From: Comamonadaceae bacterium
GTDB lineage: Bacteria > Pseudomonadota > Gammaproteobacteria > Burkholderiales > Burkholderiaceae_C
Direction of reading: 5' to 3'
Length of the DNA: 8,708 nt
Assembly (NCBI GenBank): GCA_947478935.1
Contig: CANJXV010000095.1
Location: forward strand, 1-8,708
Part shown: positions 7,136-8,708 of the stretch, piece after piece
How positions within the stretch are numbered: the stretch's first letter is position 1
Layout of the letters: every line of letters starts with the position of its first letter
Notes under the pieces: model-generated
What the model saw: the letters and a program-made list of their open reading frames with translations, nothing else
Databases searched by the model: none
Told to the model about the DNA's origin: nothing
Translations under genes and position numbers: made by a program

Positions 7136-7510
7136 ATGAAAAATACACCCCCATCTCCGGCCATCACCATGTTTGGCATCCCCCAATGCGACACCGTCAA
7201 AAAGGCCCGCCTCTGGTTGCAGGACCAAGGTCTGGCCTACCACTTTCATGATTTCAAAAAAGACGGTGTGCCGTCCGATGCGCTGGCGCGTTGGATGCAG
7301 GCCGTGGGCTGGGAAGTGCTGCTCAACCGCAAGGGAACGACCTGGCGCAAGCTGGACGTGGCGCTGCAAGCCAGCGTTAGCGACGCGGCCAGCGCGGGGG
7401 CGCTGATGCGAAGCCAGGCCAGCGTTATCAAGCGGCCCGTGGTGCAGTGGCCCGATGGTCGTATCACCGTGGGCTTTACGCCCCAAAGCTTTGCGGACCT
7501 GCTGCCTTAA
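7136..7510 (+). CDS. yffB: YffB/ArsC/Spx-family reductase
   Basis: This is a small thioredoxin-fold protein of the ArsC/Spx/YffB family, 124 residues from the chosen ATG. Family marks are FGIPQCDTVKKAR (13-25) with the single cysteine C18, HDFKKDG (38-44), the long block NRKGTTWRKL (64-73) and IKRP (98-101). The layout fits E. coli YffB, a presumed glutathione-dependent thiol reductase, better than true arsenate reductases, and there is no ars operon nearby. The ATG at 7136 is preferred because it keeps the first beta strand. An in-frame ATG at 7169 would cut into it, and the frame is also open to an ATG at 7109. No Shine-Dalgarno motif helps choose. It is divergent from folC. ppnP follows after 91 bp on the same strand. 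Confidence 0.85.
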   Translation: MKNTPPSPAITMFGIPQCDTVKKARLWLQDQGLAYHFHDFKKDGVPSDALARWMQAVGWEVLLNRKGTTWRKLDVALQASVSDAASAGALMRSQASVIKRPVVQWPDGRITVGFTPQSFADLLP

Positions 7511-7525
7511 AATCAAAGGCCTTGC

Positions 7526-7554
7526 GGGCGGCCCGCTTCCCCTGTAAGCCGCCC
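7526..7554 (+). terminator. Hairpin between the yffB-like gene and ppnP, weak terminator candidate
   Basis: GGGCGGC (7526-7532) pairs perfectly with GCCGCCC (7548-7554), giving a 7-bp all-GC stem with a 15-nt loop, 15 nt after the reductase stop codon. Only ATTT follows, so a proper U-tract is lacking. It could be an attenuating or RNA-stabilising hairpin rather than a full terminator. In GC-rich DNA such stems also arise by chance. Confidence 0.35.
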
Positions 7555-7601
7555 ATTTCCCAGCCGCGTCGGCCTCTGCCGGCCCCTACCCAGCCAAAGC
7601 C

Positions 7602-7919
7602 ATGAGCACCACCCATATTCAAAGCGCCAGCATTGCCACCCAAGCCAGTGTCTATTTCGACGGCAAATGCGTGAGCCATAGCCTCACCATGGCGGACGGC
7701 AGCAAAAAGTCCGTGGGCGTGGTGCTGGCCGCCGAACTAAGCTTTGGCACCGCCGCGCCGGAAGTCATGGAATGCGTGGCTGGCGGCTGCGAATACTTAC
7801 TCTCTGGCGCGAGCGCCTGGGCCAGCTGCGAGCCCGGGCAGAGTTTCAGCGTGCCGGGCCAAAGTAGTTTCCAAATCCGCGTGGCACAAGCCTTTCATTA
7901 CATCTGCCATTACGGCTAA
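7602..7919 (+). CDS. ppnP: Pyrimidine/purine nucleoside phosphorylase (YaiE family)
   Basis: PpnP is a small cupin-fold enzyme that splits several purine and pyrimidine nucleosides with phosphate into free base and ribose 1-phosphate (nucleoside salvage, cytoplasm). The 105-residue protein matches the YaiE/DUF1255 family: VYFDGKCVSHS (17-27), KKSVGVVL (35-42), APEVMECVAGGCEYLL (52-67), SFSVPGQSSF (81-90) and FHYICHYG at the C-terminus. It is about ten residues longer at the N-terminus than the E. coli protein, as I recall is usual in Burkholderiales. The ATG at 7602 is the first in frame, with only a weak AAAG before it. It lies between the reductase gene and argG on the same strand, 117 bp before argG. 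Enzymatic role is from family knowledge. Confidence 0.93.
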   Translation: MSTTHIQSASIATQASVYFDGKCVSHSLTMADGSKKSVGVVLAAELSFGTAAPEVMECVAGGCEYLLSGASAWASCEPGQSFSVPGQSSFQIRVAQAFHYICHYG

Positions 7920-8036
7920 AACGTGGTGCCGGGGTTTGGCCCCGACCCGAGACATTACAACGCTTGACGAGCGCTTCTGACAAGCACCAAGCCTAAGTTA
8001 CCAGCCCAGACCACCGATACCTTCAGCCACTGCCCT
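7920..8036 (+). promoter_or_regulatory. ppnP-argG intergenic region with hairpin and possible argG promoter
   Basis: This 117-bp gap contains a short hairpin, CGGGG-TTTGG-CCCCG (7930-7944), 10 nt after the ppnP stop and without a following T-tract. It also has a TTGACG hexamer (7964-7969) that resembles a -35 box. The best -10-like sequence downstream, TAAGTT (7994-7999), is 24 nt away, which is too far, so no confident promoter is called. I see no ARG-box-like palindrome. The length of the gap compared with the leftward operon suggests argG can have its own promoter. Confidence 0.3.
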
Positions 8037-8708
8037 ATGTCCACTATTCTTCAAAACATCCCCGCCGGCCAAAAAGTTGGTATTGCGTTTTCCGGCGGCC
8101 TAGACACCAGCGCCGCGCTGCACTGGATGCGCAACAAAGGCGCGATTCCCTACGCCTATACCGCCAACCTGGGCCAGCCCGACGAGGCTGACTACGACGA
8201 GATTCCGCGCAAAGCCATGGAATATGGTGCCGAGCATGCCCGCCTGATCGATTGCCGCAGCCAGCTCGCCGCTGAAGGTATCGCCGCTTTGCAAAGCGGC
8301 GCTTTTCACATTTCCACCGGCGGCCTGACTTACTTCAACACTACGCCCATTGGCCGCGCTGTGACCGGCACCATGCTGGTAGCGGCCATGAAGGAAGACG
8401 ATGTGCATATCTGGGGCGATGGCAGTACCTACAAAGGCAATGACATAGAGCGCTTTTACCGCTACGGCCTGCTCACCAATCCGGCCCTCAAAATCTACAA
8501 ACCTTGGCTAGACCAGGCCTTTATTGACGAACTCGGTGGCCGGGCAGAAATGTCCGCCTTCATGACCCAAGCCGGTTTTGGCTACAAGATGTCGGCCGAA
8601 AAAGCGTACTCCACCGACTCCAATATGCTAGGCGCCACGCACGAGGCCAAAGACCTGGAGCATCTGAGCAGCGGCATGACCATCGTCAACCCGATCATGG
8701 GCGTGGCC
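8037..8708 (+). CDS. argG: Argininosuccinate synthase, 5' part (truncated by the window edge)
   Basis: ArgG joins citrulline and aspartate using ATP to form argininosuccinate, the penultimate step of arginine biosynthesis, in the cytoplasm. The first 224 codons are present and the frame is open at the window end. The full protein of the long, E. coli-like subtype would be about 445 residues. Motifs are the PP-loop AFSGGLDTS (17-25), YTANLGQPDE (41-50), GGLTYFNTTPIGRAVT (95-110), GDGSTYKGNDIERF (127-140) and AEKAYSTDSNMLGATHEAKDLE (187-208 region). It is nearly colinear with E. coli ArgG, with no gap that I can see. The ATG at 8037 matches the family N-terminus (M-[ST]-T-I-L). No Shine-Dalgarno motif is visible. 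Confidence 0.97.
   Translation, partial: MSTILQNIPAGQKVGIAFSGGLDTSAALHWMRNKGAIPYAYTANLGQPDEADYDEIPRKAMEYGAEHARLIDCRSQLAAEGIAALQSGAFHISTGGLTYFNTTPIGRAVTGTMLVAAMKEDDVHIWGDGSTYKGNDIERFYRYGLLTNPALKIYKPWLDQAFIDELGGRAEMSAFMTQAGFGYKMSAEKAYSTDSNMLGATHEAKDLEHLSSGMTIVNPIMGVA

Noticed and set aside
7136..7510. True arsenate reductase / arsenic resistance locus
   Set aside because: The sequence marks are those of YffB, with a single cysteine in a CDTVKKA context, and no arsR, arsB or acr3 gene is near.
7964..7999. argG promoter TTGACG...TAAGTT
   Set aside because: The 24-nt spacer is too long for a sigma-70 promoter and no better -10 is visible. It is noted only inside the intergenic entry.
8100..8408. 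102-codon minus-strand frame
   Set aside because: It is antisense to conserved argG codons, with no recognisable protein features.

Overview
This 8.7 kb window looks like a chromosomal housekeeping segment of a betaproteobacterium. It most resembles Burkholderiales, probably Comamonadaceae. The evidence is the protein flavour of every gene, the moderately high G+C, and the gene order folC - SPOR protein - cvpA - purF - metZ, which is known from beta- and gammaproteobacteria. The family-level placement is from recall and was not searched.

Layout. Two tRNA genes, tRNA-Glu(UUC) and tRNA-Ala(GGC), lie on the minus strand at 19-206. Behind them, also on the minus strand, is a tightly packed run of six genes transcribed right to left: folC (7070-5766), an inner-membrane SPOR-domain protein (5754-4939), cvpA (4926-4441), purF (4424-2928), metZ (2896-1685) and gltX (1672-269). 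The gaps between these genes are only 11-31 nt, so they probably form one operon ending with gltX. A candidate promoter for the tRNA pair overlaps the 3' end of gltX. On the plus strand, divergent from folC across 65 bp, are a YffB/ArsC-like reductase (7136-7510), ppnP (7602-7919) and the first 224 codons of argG (8037 to the window edge).

Functional logic. The leftward operon combines folylpolyglutamate synthesis, the first committed step of purine synthesis, sulfur assimilation into homocysteine and glutamate activation for translation. It also encodes two membrane proteins linked to the cell envelope or division. Several products make or use glutamate, glutamine or folates, and gltX is followed on the same strand by the tRNA that its product charges. 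The rightward genes cover nucleoside salvage (PpnP), arginine biosynthesis (ArgG) and a small thiol-dependent reductase.

I found no mobile element, CRISPR array, phage gene, toxin-antitoxin pair or defence system. The window reads as ordinary core genome. The points worth a second look are regulatory or contextual: a stringent-type tRNA promoter inside the gltX end, the general absence of Shine-Dalgarno motifs, an inverted repeat at the folC start, a six-proline run in the SPOR protein, and the absence of accD/trp genes upstream of folC.
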